DNA of 64,000 nucleotides from contig BSYO01000034.1 in the NCBI GenBank assembly GCA_033239525.1, positions 682,001 to 746,000 of the forward strand, read 5' to 3'. The position numbers were made by a program, and so were the translations under genes. The notes under the pieces are model-generated. The model had not been told where the DNA came from and ran no database searches. It saw nothing but the letters and a program-made list of their open reading frames with translations. Shown in pieces: positions 49,790 through 60,489 of this stretch. Origin of the DNA: Nepenthes gracilis (Eukaryota > Streptophyta > Magnoliopsida > Caryophyllales > Nepenthaceae). Positions within the stretch are counted from its first letter, which is position 1. Every line of letters starts with the position of its first letter.

Positions 49790-50070
49790 TATATACTCTG
49801 CTGGTGCTCAAGTGACACCTTGGGCGAGGGTTGAGCGTAGCCCAAAAATGGCCTAAATTTGAAAATCACATGGAGGGCGTGCCTAAGGTGAGTGTCGAGC
49901 GAGGGGTTGAAACGGGGGTTTGAATTTTACATTAATGGGGCACCTTGAGCGAGCCTTGAGCACGCGCCATCGCTTATACGGTCACAAGTTTGCGCTGAGG
50001 GAGGTGCAGGCTGAGTGAGGCTCAAGGGGGCAACTTCTGGATTCTACACCCACGTGATGCCTCGGGTGCG
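49790..50070. repeat. GC-rich block with repeated CTTGAGCGAG-like words
   Basis: An island of higher GC in AT-rich DNA with repeated TTGGGCGAGGGTTGAGCG, TTGAGCGAGCCTTGAGC and GTGTCGAGCGAGGGG phrases. It lies just downstream, in minus orientation, of the integrase remnant, so it could be the 3' end or LTR of that element. Unproven. Confidence 0.35.
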
Positions 50071-50249
50071 GGTTTGGCAAGCTCAAAAGGAGGAGCAATC
50101 TGGCTTTTGGACCAAAGGTAGGCCAAGGCCTGCATCAAGCCCAAATCTATCAGATCCCGTTGTTTGACTAATTGATCCAAGTTTTTCATATTCTTTAATA
50201 TCAATTTTAATTATATTATCTTAATTAATTATGATTAATAAAATTTTAG

Positions 50250-50720
50250 AACTTACTGATTACAATCCTCCCATTCTTATAAAAATTTTGTTCTTAAAAT
50301 TTAACAGAAATTACATACCTTAATGAAGAAATAGGTGAGGGTAGTTGTTCTAAATTTCATCTTGATGCTTCCATGTGGCCTCTTCAATTTAACTAACGGA
50401 AAAGTATTTGTTCGAAGCATCTGATCTCTACGACCCAAAATTTATATCGGTTCTTCGACGTACGATAGATCTTCATTGTTCACCAATGGCTCATATTCAA
50501 TGACATGCGTCGGGCCATAGACAAATTTTCATAACATCGACACATGGAATATATTGTGCATTTCTTCTAAACTTGGTGGTAATGCCAAACCGTAGGCCAC
50601 TTTGTCGATCTTCTCTAAGATTTCGGAAAGTTCAATAAATTTCGATTTCAATTTTCCTTTCATTCCAAATCTTTATATTCCCTTAGACGGTGTTATCTTT
50701 AAAAATGCATAATCTCTGAT
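50250..50720 (-). pseudogene. Chromovirus (Tekay/Del-type) integrase C-terminus remnant
   Basis: The minus strand reads KVAYGLALPPSLEEMHNIF, then HVSML, a stop, KFVYGPTHVIEYEPL, EDLSYVEEP, and after a shift RDQMLRTNTFPLVK. This is the conserved tail of plant Ty3/gypsy chromovirus integrases leading into the chromodomain region. Several stops and shifts show it is long dead. It belongs to a different lineage from copies A and B. Confidence 0.75.
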
Positions 50721-50919
50721 CCTGAATTTCAACTCTAATCTCTTTTGATTCGCATAAATCTTCTTTTTACTTTAGGCCACCTTCAAGTTCTTATGAATTA
50801 ATTTAATTTTCTTAAACGTCTCCTTAATAACTTTTGGTCCTGAAAGCCGTCTATTACTAGTTTCTTCCAAATGAATCAGGGAACGATACTTTCTCCCGTC
50901 TTTGAAAAAGCGGTTCATG

Positions 50920-51080
50920 CACAGGCTCGAATTCTCTTAAATATCACTGGCACTGTCTTCTTTCTTCTTCTCTTATTTTACTCTTCTTTTTATCTCTCTT
51001 ATCTCAAAATTTTAGTAGAAAAGAGTTAAAATCGACCATATACATTGTTTGTAAAAGTTGATTTTCTACAATTATATTTA
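50920..51080 (+). repeat. Dispersed repeat, partner at 47605-47765
   Basis: Second copy of the segment described at 47605-47765; diverged but collinear over about 150 bases. Confidence 0.6.
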
Positions 51081-52524
51081 CATATGTCTTTAAATCATAT
51101 TTAATTACTTCTGCATGCCTTTATTTTCAGATATATATTCCTACATATCTTATACTTGAAATAAATTGATAAAATTACACTAATTGTGCTGGTATTTAGT
51201 AAATAGTGTAATATTATACTTGTATCTCTTAAATCTTTAAATATATAATTTTACATACCTTAAAATTTCTCTTAGTTTTTTCTACATATTCCTAAAATTG
51301 TTTACAAATGTTTCTATATATTTATGTATTTCTGTGTGCCATAAATTTAAAGAAACGATTAAGAAAAAATGTATATAAATTTAATAATAAGAAAAAAATT
51401 TCCCGATATAAGAAAATATGAAGAGTATATTTGTAATTGAATAAAATTTTTTATTGAATTATATATGGATCATTATAGAAATTTAATAAAGGTATATTAT
51501 AATATAGGAAAATATAAATAAGATATTTGCATTTGAGTACAATTTTTATTTGATTATGCATAAATTGTTGTAAGAAATTTACAAAAATATATTATAATAT
51601 GTCTTACTATATTATAGTGATAATTGAGATTTAAATATATCATTCGTGAATTAAAAGTAGTGTTTTTTCTTATCTGTATAGTTATATATATGATAGGCCA
51701 CTTATGAGTTATAAATGGTAACGTATGGTCTTTGATTGTATGAAAATATATATAATCTGAATTTTGATATTCGCTACTTTAACGATGAGGCTACCACTAA
51801 TCTATGGTTTATAAATTTCACCATGATTCAAATATAATTAAGATGTCACACAGTTTAAAGAATAAAATTAATCATTTGCTTCAAACTGTGCATGTATGTT
51901 TATGAAATCATTTTATTATTTTTTGATTTTGATTATGTCACACACTAGTACATTTTGATGTTCATATACGTTCAATTATGAAAATTATGCCATACTAAAT
52001 AGTTGACTATTGTTACTTTGATTTTTACTAATAATTTATATTAGAGGATTTGAGGTAATACTTTTAGGCGATTGGATCAAAAAGATGGTTATTCGGAAGC
52101 AGTTTTAAGATTTCAGATATTTGTTTTATATTATATAATTTGAACAATAGTTGATAATAATTCCAATTTATTTAGATAATGTTATATTCAGCTTAATGTG
52201 ATGTATAATTTTACTAAGTTTTTAGTAGTTCTATTGAATTATAATGTTAGATTGCTCTCATTTTAAATGGACGCCTTTTCCTTACGTATATTTGACGTTA
52301 TATATAGTTGGCATTTAGAATCATTTTTGGGTGTATCATTTGAGTCCTATGGTTTGAATATTTTATTCTTGAATCGTTATTGGCGGTTGGCTTTTAGGTA
52401 TGTGTCTGATGTCTAACCTTTGGGCTTTGGTCAGTGGAATGAAAAACATTTTAAAATGTACACAATTGAGGAAAGTTGATATTAAGTTAATAAGTGGATT
52501 AAATAAATGAATCTTTTAGGTAAT
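51081..52524. other. Intergenic AT-rich DNA, no feature seen
   Basis: No gene, RNA or clear repeat recognised between the integrase remnant and the left flank of copy B. Confidence 0.5.
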
Positions 52525-52699
52525 AAAAGCACATAAATTGTCTTAAATTAGTTAAGAATTATTCAAATAATAATATGACTTTGGGTTGTGGACATGGCAG
52601 CGCCGGTCAGGAGCAGACGCTAATCCCACATGGTGCACCAGCGCTCATCAATCATTCATTAGGTGCCAATATTTTCATCTAAACATATATAAGTGCCCC
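52525..52699. repeat. Left 175-bp direct repeat flanking copy B
   Basis: Starts AAAAGCACATAAATTG and ends CAAGTGCCCC-like (TATAAGTGCCCC), directly abutting the left LTR. It is the same length as 62207-62381 and differs at about 9 positions. It behaves like a target-site duplication but is far longer than the 4-6 bp normal for LTR elements. Confidence 0.9.
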
Positions 52700-53669
52700 G
52701 TTCCCTGAGTTGGATCCTGCACACCACTAAACAGAATAGGAGGTCAGTGTGTCGGCGGAAAGTTGTCCCACCGAAAATACTCCGTCGCTCAAGTCAGTAA
52801 AAACAGTCTTCAAAAGAATGAAGCTGAAATTGAGAAAAGAGAGAGGCAAAGTGTGTTTTCCCAGATGAAAGGGAGACGCGGACGCCTTCTTGAATCTGGG
52901 AGATGGGAAGGTAGTAAACGGCCGTGAGAGGCGCGCTTGTTTGCCTTAGGAATGGTGGTGACTGTGTTTGCTTAGCCGAAAGCTTGGGCAATTCTGGAAG
53001 CTACAATGGCCAAGAAAGGAATTCACTGAGAGCACTTGTTTTGTGTTTCAGAAAGCGTATGAAATTAAGAGAGTAATTGAAAGCGTACATTGAATGGTGA
53101 TTCAAGGGCTTATTAATGGTGGAGAGGATAATCTTTCCTCTTTAGAAGGAGAGATCCCCTGCATAATTCTTGGCTGGCTTGCCTTTCGGGGCAGATGCCA
53201 GTTGCCAAGCTGTGAAGGATAGTTTCCTTCTGAGGCGGCCAACAGCTTTCCAAACAGGACGCTTTCCTTCCGTGCATGTTACCGTTGGAGAGCCCAGGTT
53301 GGCAAGGATTTGGAAAAATCTGGCGCATTTCTTATGTGAAGGGCGTAAATATTGTCAATATCCTTTTTGGTGCCTGTTGGGATCGTGAGAAATGCCTGGA
53401 TAGCCGTTGCTAGCCGCCCAATGGATTACAGGCTCGAATGGACCAGGCCCCATACTGTAGAAAAGCCACCTTTGGGCCCAAAGTGCAGCACGCGGACGGT
53501 CAATGTTGGAGTTGATTGTCGCGTGGAAGCTTTCGACGACGGTCAACGCTAACGCTCCGATCCGGCTTTAGCTCTTGTGCCTGTTTTCCTTCTGGGCTGT
53601 TAAAGTGTTGACCGTCGTTTTGGGTCTCTGTTGACTTTCGGGGCCAGCCCATTATTGGTATACCCATCA
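52700..53669 (-). repeat. Copy B 3' LTR
   Basis: About 970 bases, ending in CATCA (TGATG at the minus-strand start). The left limit is either GTTCCCTGAG at 52700 or the TGAG at 52706. The minus strand holds the Tat U5 phrase GACTTGAGCGACGGAGTATT near 52790. It pairs with the LTR at 61229-62206. Confidence 0.9.
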
Positions 53670-53682
53670 CTAGCTCCCCATG
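53670..53682 (-). promoter_or_regulatory. Polypurine tract of copy B
   Basis: The minus strand reads ATGGGGAGCTAG directly before the TGATG start of the 3' LTR, the expected place for plus-strand priming. Confidence 0.6.
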
Positions 53683-53780
53683 CTGGTGGCCAGAAGTCTG
53701 GCCTTCATGATGGGATGCCCCTTATTTCTCTAAGGATCCCGTAGGACTTCATGAAAGGTGTGGATGAGAGTTTGACTGCA

Positions 53781-53965
53781 TTGTTGATCGTTCGCGGTCA
53801 ATTTCGAGAACTTAATTTTTGAATCGTTTCAGGCCAATTCTCGAGAAACCGTAATTGTTGACCGCTTCGGGTCAATTTCAGAATTGTTGACCTTCGGGTC
53901 AATTCTGAGAACCAAAATTATTGACCGCTTGGCCAATTAGAAGAACCACAATTGTTGACCTTGGC
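53781..53965 (+). promoter_or_regulatory. Array of TTGACC...GGTCAA palindromes
   Basis: Hairpin-capable sites occur at 53784-53801, 53858-53875, 53887-53902 and 53921-53936, with a further TTGACC at 53955. Each is an inverted pair around 4-6 bases and several are followed by TTC(T)GAGAAC-like words. TTGAC(C/T) is the core of the W-box bound by WRKY factors. They lie between the LTR and the antisense gene, about 290-470 bases upstream of its start. A regulatory role is inference. Confidence 0.55.
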
Positions 53966-55278
53966 CACCGAAGTCAGCGCGTTTTAATGTCTTTATAAGG
54001 TAGAAAGCGACACGTGTCTCCCTTTGGTTGGGTGGATTACCTGGCCATTAATGCGCCAGAAGATCCGCTTTTGTAGGGCCAAGTAGGGAGGCGACACATA
54101 GTAGGACTGACGGCGTCCTTAATGGGGGGTTTCGTGCTTGGCACTTAAGTTTTCTTTTCAGACTTCGAAATTACTCACGTCTTCAGTCATTCGTCTTCTT
54201 CGTTCTCATTTTCTAGAAACGTTCAGAAACCCAAGACTTCTGATTTTCCATGGCTTCCGTCATCGATTTCGCCTCCGTCTTGAGAGAAGATGACGTTAAA
54301 GCCCTGTGTGTCGAGTTTGATATCACAAAGGAGATTGTGTGGAGGGTCCCCGGGAAAAAAGACAGGGCCTATGCTCCACTGGAGGGGCATATTACTGTTA
54401 ACGAGGTCCATCTGAGGAGTGGCCTCCGCCTGCCATTGCTGGAAGAACTGGAGTCGATTATGAAGGCTCTGCGAGTACCCATCGCCCAGCTCCACGCCAA
54501 TGCCGTGAGGTACCTCTGCACCATGTGCATTTTTGCTCGAAAACTTGGTCAGAAGTTTAAGATGTCTGGTGTTAGGGTTTTGTTCAAAGTAAACCAGGAG
54601 GAGAGTGGATATTGCTCGCCCACCGTACCAGAATAAAGATTAATAAAGTCATTCACGACTCGTTGAAGAATTAGAAGAACCGGTTCTTTTTCTTAAGCGT
54701 GGGGGCCAAATGGCCCATTGCGAAGGAGTCAGGCCAGGTTCCGGAGGCGTATTTTGGGACGCCGTCCGCGGCGGAGTGGGCGGCTAATGAGTGGCTGCTG
54801 AAGGTAATAAAGGAAAACCTGGACGATTTTATCCGGGATTTTTTGGCTTCTCGAGAGGAAACGAGGAAAGCGAACTGGGGTCCGCCCTCCCCAGTTAAAA
54901 AACCTATGCCGCCCGTGAGGATGACGAACTCGGAGGATTCCAAGGGCATCCTCATCCGCATGCGGCCCACAGATGAAGGTTTCATTAGTCCGCTGCCAAA
55001 GAAGGTGCTGGAGACACCTTCGTCGTCGTTGTTCTTCATCGACTACATGGCAGCCAGGATCTGCGGCAGGGCTAGCAGCACCACGGGCCTGAAAAAGACG
55101 TGACGAGGATCGGGCGTGGACTCTGAGTGGAGTCGCTGGCGCAGCCCGCGCCGCAAGCGGTTCTGCCAGCCGATTGATGGGATCTTTTTGAGGAGCCACC
55201 AGTGAGTCGGTGGCGGCTACGCTGGCTTGTGTTGTGGAGCCAGTGGGGCTCAATCCTCCAAAGAGCTGCCCCGAGGCG

Positions 55279-55386
55279 GCCAGAGAGGAGCCTGTGGCAG
55301 CTACTCCAGAGGTTGCAAGAGAGGAGCCTGCTGCAGCCGCTCCGGAGCATGCAAGAGAAGAGCCCGCAGCTGCCATGGGTGAGACT
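55279..55386 (+). repeat. Three 12-residue Ala/Glu/Pro repeats in the antisense gene
   Basis: The frame reads AREEPVAATPEV, AREEPAAAAPEH and AREEPAAAMGET in tandem. It looks like a flexible linker between the N-terminal domain and the coiled coil, and a site of in-frame repeat expansion. Confidence 0.75.
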
Positions 55387-55515
55387 GATGCGTTCATAGA
55401 TCACATTTTGGATGAGGCAGCGGCGAGCTTGGCGCGAGAGGATGCTCCTGGTCCACCGCCAACTGGGCCAGGTCTAGAGTCCAGGCCCGTGAGGCCTTCG
55501 AGGAAAATTTACGAG

Positions 55516-55594
55516 GTATGATTCTTGTAATGGCCTCCTTGCACTTCTTTCTTTCTTGTACTTATAACTTACACTTTGCTTTTGTCTTGTGCAG
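55516..55594 (+). other. Intron of the antisense gene
   Basis: 79 bases with donor GAG|GTATGA, a pyrimidine-rich 3' part (CTTTGCTTTTGTCTTGTGCAG) split as CTTTGCTTTTGTC and TTGTGCAG, and phase-0 joining of the two open frames. The sequence between the frames contains stops, and removal restores a continuous frame over the junction. Confidence 0.7.
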
Positions 55595-55948
55595 TCAAGG
55601 AGGTTGATCTTAGCCTATTCCCGGAAGGTGGAGCAACGCGATCACATCATTGCGGACAGGGAGGCGGAGATCGCCTGGCTAGATGCCAGGCTGGCTGCTT
55701 CAGGAGGGGAGCACTGCGAGCAAACTATTGTCCTTGAGGCGGGCATGGAGGCGGAGAACGCTGAGCTGAAGGTTGAGGTTGCCCGTTTGAAAGAGGAGGA
55801 AGACCGGAGCAAGGCCAGCAAGAAGCGGCTTGCAGATCGGATATCCACCCTGGAGAATGAGCTAGGTCTTCGGATTCGCCCCCACGAGCTCGAGGGCATG
55901 CTGCACGCCCGAATGTTTGAGGGGTTCAGGTTTGTCGGCGTCTTGTGA

Positions 55949-56429
55949 GGTTGATCGATCCTAATTTTCCCGTTCAGTACCTTCATCTAGAAAATCACGG
56001 GGTGCAGCACAAGGACAATCTCGTGGAGGAGCCCCGGGACAGTCAGAGGCGGCCATCGCCTCCTTAGCCTTTGTACCCCTTTTGTTTTCTTTACTTGCAA
56101 TTTTGTAAATTTGTAATATTTTTAAAGCAATGAAATAGAATTCTTTCACTGTGTCCATTTATGCTCACTGCTTGTGTTTGTATGCTGTGTCACATGGGGT
56201 GGTTAGCTGAGTTGGCAGGTGACCGTTGCTGGTTGCCTAAGGAGCTAAGTCCCTAGATTTGGTAGGTGGTTGTGTTAACCAACCTGGTGACGCCGTACAA
56301 GTGATAACTTTGGCAGCCCTTGTTGGAGAAGAAACGTTTCTCCCTTCGACCATCGTTGACTGACCACGCTACCCTCTCATAGAGGAGGTCGTTGCATGTG
56401 CTACGTAAGCCTCCTAAGGTTTAGACCAT
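55949..56429 (+). other. 3' side of antisense gene
   Basis: After the stop the sequence turns T-rich and contains AATTTGTAATATTTTT and AATGAAATAG (56097-56145), which could act in poly(A) formation. The stretch to 56429 contains further GTTGACCGACC-like words but no ORF of note. Confidence 0.35.
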
Positions 56430-56690
56430 CGTTGACCGACCGCTACTGGGCCACTTGGAAGACCAAGGTTTAGACCGCTCATGGGCTACCTGGATGACCG
56501 GGGTTTAGACCGCTTGTGGGTCACTTGGATGACCAAGGTTTAGACCGCTCATGGGCTACCTGGATGACTAGGGTTTAGACCGCTTGTGGGCCACTTAGAT
56601 GACCAGGGTTTAGACAGCTCATGGGCCACCTGGATGACCAGGGTTTAGACCGCTCATGGGCTACCTGGATGACCAGGATTTAACGAGAGG
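56430..56690. repeat. 35-bp minisatellite, about seven units
   Basis: GGTTTAGAC starts units at 56467, 56502, 56537, 56572, 56607 and 56642, exactly 35 bases apart, plus a partial unit before. Each unit carries CGCT(C/T)(A/G)TGGG(C/T)(C/T)AC and TGGATGACC. It lies just 3' of pol in copy B. Tandem arrays in this position are known in Tat elements and can seed satellite DNA. Confidence 0.95.
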
Positions 56691-56851
56691 GTGAAGACTC
56701 TCCCGACTTAGGGGCAGTCTAGGTCGGGTAACCTGTAAGGAAAACATGCACACGCATATAGGAGGGATGCTAAGCAAACACTTATTTTTTACAAAATTAA
56801 AACAAGCAGGCGAGTGCAAACAATAATGCAGTTACATACCTGTGTCCGCTA

Positions 56852-57730
56852 CTAGAAGTAGCGCCGGAGGTGGGTTGCGTTCCACGTTTGTGGAACCAGT
56901 TTCCCGTCCTGGCCTCGGAGTTTGTAAGCTCCGTTGCGTAGTACGACGGAGACAAGGAAAGGCCCCTCCCTATTAGGAGAGAGCTTGTTGCGGCCGGTCA
57001 GCTTGCTTGTGGCCTCGACGCCTCGTAGGACCAGATCCCCCACATCGAATTGTCGTGCCTTAACTTTTTTTTGTAGTATCGGATGATCTGATGTTAGTAG
57101 GCTGTCGTCCGTACTCTGGCGGCGTCGCGTGCTTCCTCTAACAAGTCTAAGTGCTCCCTGATTTTTTGGGAGTTAGTCTGTGGGTCGAAGGACTCCACCC
57201 TGAGACTTAGAAGCCCGATTTTGATCGGGATCACCGCCTCAGTCTCGTAACAAAGGCTGAAGGGTGTCTCGCACGTTGGTTCATTTGGGGTTGTTCGATA
57301 AGACCAAAGAACAAATGGGAGCTCGTCAGCCCAAGAGCCCCCCGGCGTCCTCCAGCTTAGTCTTTAACCTATGGAGTAGCGTACGATTTGTAACCTCTAC
57401 CTGCCCGTTAGCTTGGGAGTATGCCACCGAAGTGTGGACCAGCTTGATGCCAAGGCTGGTGCAATACTTAGTGAAGCACTTCCCGGAGAATTGGGTTTCA
57501 TTGTCGGTCACAACGACCTCGGGGATGCCGAACCTATAGACGACGTTCTGGCGGAGGAATTCCAGGGCATCGTGTTCTGTTATCTTAGCCGGTGGGACAG
57601 CTTCGACCCACTTGGTGAAGTAGTCGATGCCTACGATGATGAATTTCCTTTGCCTCGTGGTAATGGGAAACAGGCCAAGGAGATCGAGCCCCCATTGCGC
57701 GAAGGGCCAAGGGGCCTGAAGGGCCTTCAG
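56852..57730 (-). pseudogene. Copy B integrase core and C-terminus
   Basis: The catalytic triad can be followed: Asp in WGLDLLG (near 57690), Asp in VVVTDNETQF (near 57505) and Glu in NGQVEVTNRTL (near 57400). The C-terminal part GDLVLRGVEA...SPNREGPFLV...WNATHLRRYF (56852-57043) is the GPF/Y module typical of Tat integrases. Frame shifts and stops lie between 57050 and 57330, so no intact protein is encoded. Confidence 0.85.
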
Positions 57731-57749
57731 ATCTGCGAATGACTGGTGG

Positions 57750-58312
57750 TGAAGGTTGCTGTGAAGCTAGTAGCTTTCACATTTCTTTACGAACTCCAGT
57801 GCGTCTTTTTTCATCTAGGGTCAGTAGTAGCTCTGGCGCATGACCTTGAAGGCCAAGTTTTTTCCACTGATGTGTGACCCGCAGATCTCGAGGTGAACTT
57901 CGCTTAAAGCGTAGTCAGCCTCCTTGGGATTTAGATAGCGGAGGTATGGGGTTGAGTAACCACGGCGATACAGCCATCCGTCAACCACAGTGTACCAGCC
58001 GGCTGTCTTCTTGACTTGTTTGGCTTTTTTCACATCCTCCGGCAATGATCCGTCTGCTAGGTAGTTAATGAAAGGCGTTATCCTATTTTCTGCTTCGAAA
58101 ATCTGCATGGCCTCTTGCTTCTCTATGCTGGTAGCATTCAGGATCTCCCACATATCCCCAAATCGTTTCAATTTTGGGTCAGCAGGCTTTGGCCAAAATC
58201 TCTCGCCTTCCGCTTTCGGGCCGAGGAATGTGAACCAGGTTAGTTTGTCAAACCCTTGACGGCCTCCCCGCGCTTGCCAAGTACTTGGCCAAGAGAGGGT
58301 TGTTTGCTTCAA
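57750..58312 (-). pseudogene. Copy B integrase N-terminal zinc domain and linker
   Basis: The 163-codon frame ends in EVHLEICGSHISG and FKVMRQSYYWP, the HHCC zinc-binding N-terminus of integrase, preceded by the RNase H-integrase linker (VVDGWLYRRGYSTPYLRYL). A stop follows the WP. Confidence 0.8.
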
Positions 58313-58400
58313 AGCGCTCGTTAATCTAGTTAATGATTAGCTCGAAGTCACAGAACTGGCCCGATATGGCGGAGCACTCTCTCGGCTAATCATAGGGCGG

Positions 58401-59012
58401 CTAGTAAGGCTTCGTACTTTCGAATTGTTGGTTGCCGGAGTCGAGTCCGAGGGAGTATTTCACCTCAAACCCGCCGGGAGTTGTAAGGGACAACTCCACA
58501 CACCGCCCAGTGTCAAGACGCGATCCGTTTATGTGGAGTATCCATTCCAAAACTCTCGATAGGCAGTTTACTTTTTCTTCGGGCTGTTCCTCGAGAACTG
58601 GGGTTGTAGTCTCGACGATGAAGTCAGCCAGTGCCTGTGCTTTCACAGCAGGCCTAGGCTGGAATTCCATGTCGAACTCGCCCAACTCGATAGCCCACTT
58701 TACTAATCGTCCAGAAACATCGGGTTTCTAGAGGATGTTTTTCAGCGGCTGGTCCGTAAGGACCACTATCCGGTGGGCCTAAAAATAAGGCCTCAACTTT
58801 CACGCAGAGAATATTAGTGCCAAGGCTAACTTTTTTGCGTATGAGTAATGGGTCTCTGGGCCGGTCAACGTTTTGCTTACGTAGTTGACAGGCCGCTGGG
58901 CATCGGAGTCCTGGCGCACAAGGATAGAACTCAAGGACGCCTCCGAAACTGCCAAGTAGAGATATAATTCTTCTCCGCCTTTAGGTGACACCAACAATGG
59001 TGGGATGGCCAA
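58401..59012 (-). pseudogene. Copy B RNase H and second (archaeal-type) RNase H
   Basis: The frame 58800-59012 has PLLVSPKGGEELYLYLAVS and RPVNYVSKTLTGPETHYS, the RT connection/RNase H region. After shifts, VVLTDQPLKNIL and FDMEFQPRPAVKAQALADF follow (58600-58790), then LEWILHINGSRLDTGRCVEL, the start of the second RNase H. The expected catalytic Asp of its DG motif is Asn (ING). The extra RNase H is specific to the Tat lineage. Confidence 0.8.
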
Positions 59013-59059
59013 ATATCGTTTCAGTTCATCGAAAGCAGCTTGGCATTCCGCTGTCCACT

Positions 59060-59830
59060 GGAACTCGTTGGATTTCGTTCATCTAAGGACTTTAAAGAAG
59101 GGCTGGTACTTGTCACCAGACTTTGCAAGGAAGCGAGATCTTAGCATCAATCCGTCGGGGCCAGGGACGCCCTTACATTCCGTGGGCGATTACCATGTTG
59201 GAGCGCCTTGATCTTCTCTGGATTTGCCTCGATCCCCCATTGGGAGACGATGAAACCCAAGAATTTGCCGGAAGCCACTCCGAAGACACACTTAGTTGGG
59301 TTCAGCTTCATGTGATGCTTACGGAGCACCTCGAACGACTCTTCCAGGTCGCGGATGTGGTCGCCAGTGACCTTGCTCTTAACGAGCATGTCGTCGACGT
59401 AGACCTCCATGTTGCGACAAATATATTTTTCGAACATCTTATTAACCAAGCGCTGGAAAGTTGCTCCGGCGTTTTTGAGTCCGAAAGGCATCACCTTGTA
59501 GCAGTAGGTACCCTGATTGGTCATGAACGAGGTGTGCTCCTTGTTTTTCGGACTCATCCGGATCTGGTTATAGCCCGAATAGGCGTCCATGAAGCTTAGT
59601 AGCTCATGTCCGGCTATGAAGTCAACCAGCAGGTCGATCCTGGGTAAGGGAAAGTTGTCCTTTGGACAGGCCTTGTTGATGTCGGTAAAATCGACGTACA
59701 TCCACCATTTTTAGTTGCTTTTCTTTACTAAAACAACATTAGAGAGCCAGTTCGGGTATTAGACTTCTCTAATGAAGCCTGCGTCCAGCAGCCTCTTCAC
59801 CTCCTCTCGGATGGCGATCAGTTTTTCGAT
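59060..59830 (-). pseudogene. Copy B reverse transcriptase
   Basis: The 184-codon frame shows MYVDFTDINKACPKDNF, LPRID, GYNQIRMSP, FGLKNAGATFQRLVN and the catalytic VYVDDMLVKS, then CVFGVASGKFLGF. Upstream, in-frame stops interrupt the segment WLSNVVLVKKSN-stop-KWWM (59700-59830). The YVDD site itself is intact. Confidence 0.88.
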
Positions 59831-59848
59831 GGAGTGGTTCCTCCGCTT

Positions 59849-60478
59849 CTACCTAATAGGTCTTCGGCTGTAGTCAAGTCCCAGCCTGTAGACCATCACT
59901 TCTACTGGGATCCCAGGCATGTCTGCCGGTGTCCAAGCAAAAGGATTAGCGTTCCTCAGCAGGAACGCGATCAGCTCGTGGCGCAGTAGTCCAGTGAGTG
60001 AGCCACCGATCTGTACGTACTTTTTCGGATTCTCCGAGTCTAGTGGTATTAGATCGATGGCTTCACCGGATTGCGCCTGCTGAAGGGTAGCCTCATCTCT
60101 GTGGTCGAGTTCCCCAGTCATTTTAGCGCTGCCACTTGGGGCAATCTGCGACATGTAGCAGGTCCATCCGGTAATTTGGTTCCCTAGCACCTCCCCAACA
60201 CCGTAGGGTGTTGGAAACTTCATTTTGAGGTGTGGAATCGAGGTAACTGCCTTGAATGATGTCAAGCACGGCCTGCCCAGTATAGCATTGTGTACTGAGG
60301 GTAGGTCGACCACCAGGAAGGTGAGAGTGCGACTTGCTGTCTTTGGATACGTCCCTAAGGTAACTTCCAATTGAATACTCCTTTGAACGGGCACCGGTTT
60401 GTTGTCGAGGCCGTATAATGGCCCATCGGCCGGTTTTAGTTGGTTCTTTTTTAGGCATAATCTGAAGAAAGCATCCAA
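59849..60478 (-). pseudogene. Copy B protease C-terminal half and RT start
   Basis: A 209-codon frame aligned with copy A from LKKNQLKPADGPLYGLDNKP onward, with SVHNAILGRPCLTSF and ending FAWTPADMPGIP and YSRRPIR. The protease active site (D.G.S) that precedes this in copy A is absent: the sequence jumps directly to the gag part at about 60485. Confidence 0.85.
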
Positions 60479-60489
60479 GTCGATGGCGC

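Larger units (their letters stand above)
54250..55948 (+). pseudogene. Antisense extra gene of copy B, two-exon, coiled coil
   Basis: This runs opposite to gag-pol. Exon 1 starts MASVIDFASVLREDD at 54250; residues near LRLPLLEELESIMKALRVPI and QLHANAVRYL resemble the plant-mobile/putative plant transposon protein domain. A frame shift near 54610 and a TAG at the expected Trp of SLKN-W-KNRFFF break it, then it continues as FFFLSVGAKWPIAKESG (to 55103) and, after another shift, through an Ala/Glu/Pro repeat to KIYE at 55515. A 79-base GT-AG intron (55516-55594) follows in phase 0. Exon 2 (55595-55948) encodes SRRLILAYSRKVEQRDH and a Glu/Lys/Leu heptad-rich coiled coil, ending in a TGA. Extra antisense ORFs are known in Tat elements; their function is not. 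The original protein would be about 530-560 residues. Confidence 0.7.

Noticed and set aside
54729..55397. 222-codon Ser/Ala-rich minus-strand frame in copy B
   Set aside because: It mirrors the Ala/Glu/Pro region of the antisense gene; the plus strand has the splice junction and coiled-coil continuation.
59123..59599. 158-codon plus-strand frame
   Set aside because: It is antisense to the reverse transcriptase with the YVDD motif.
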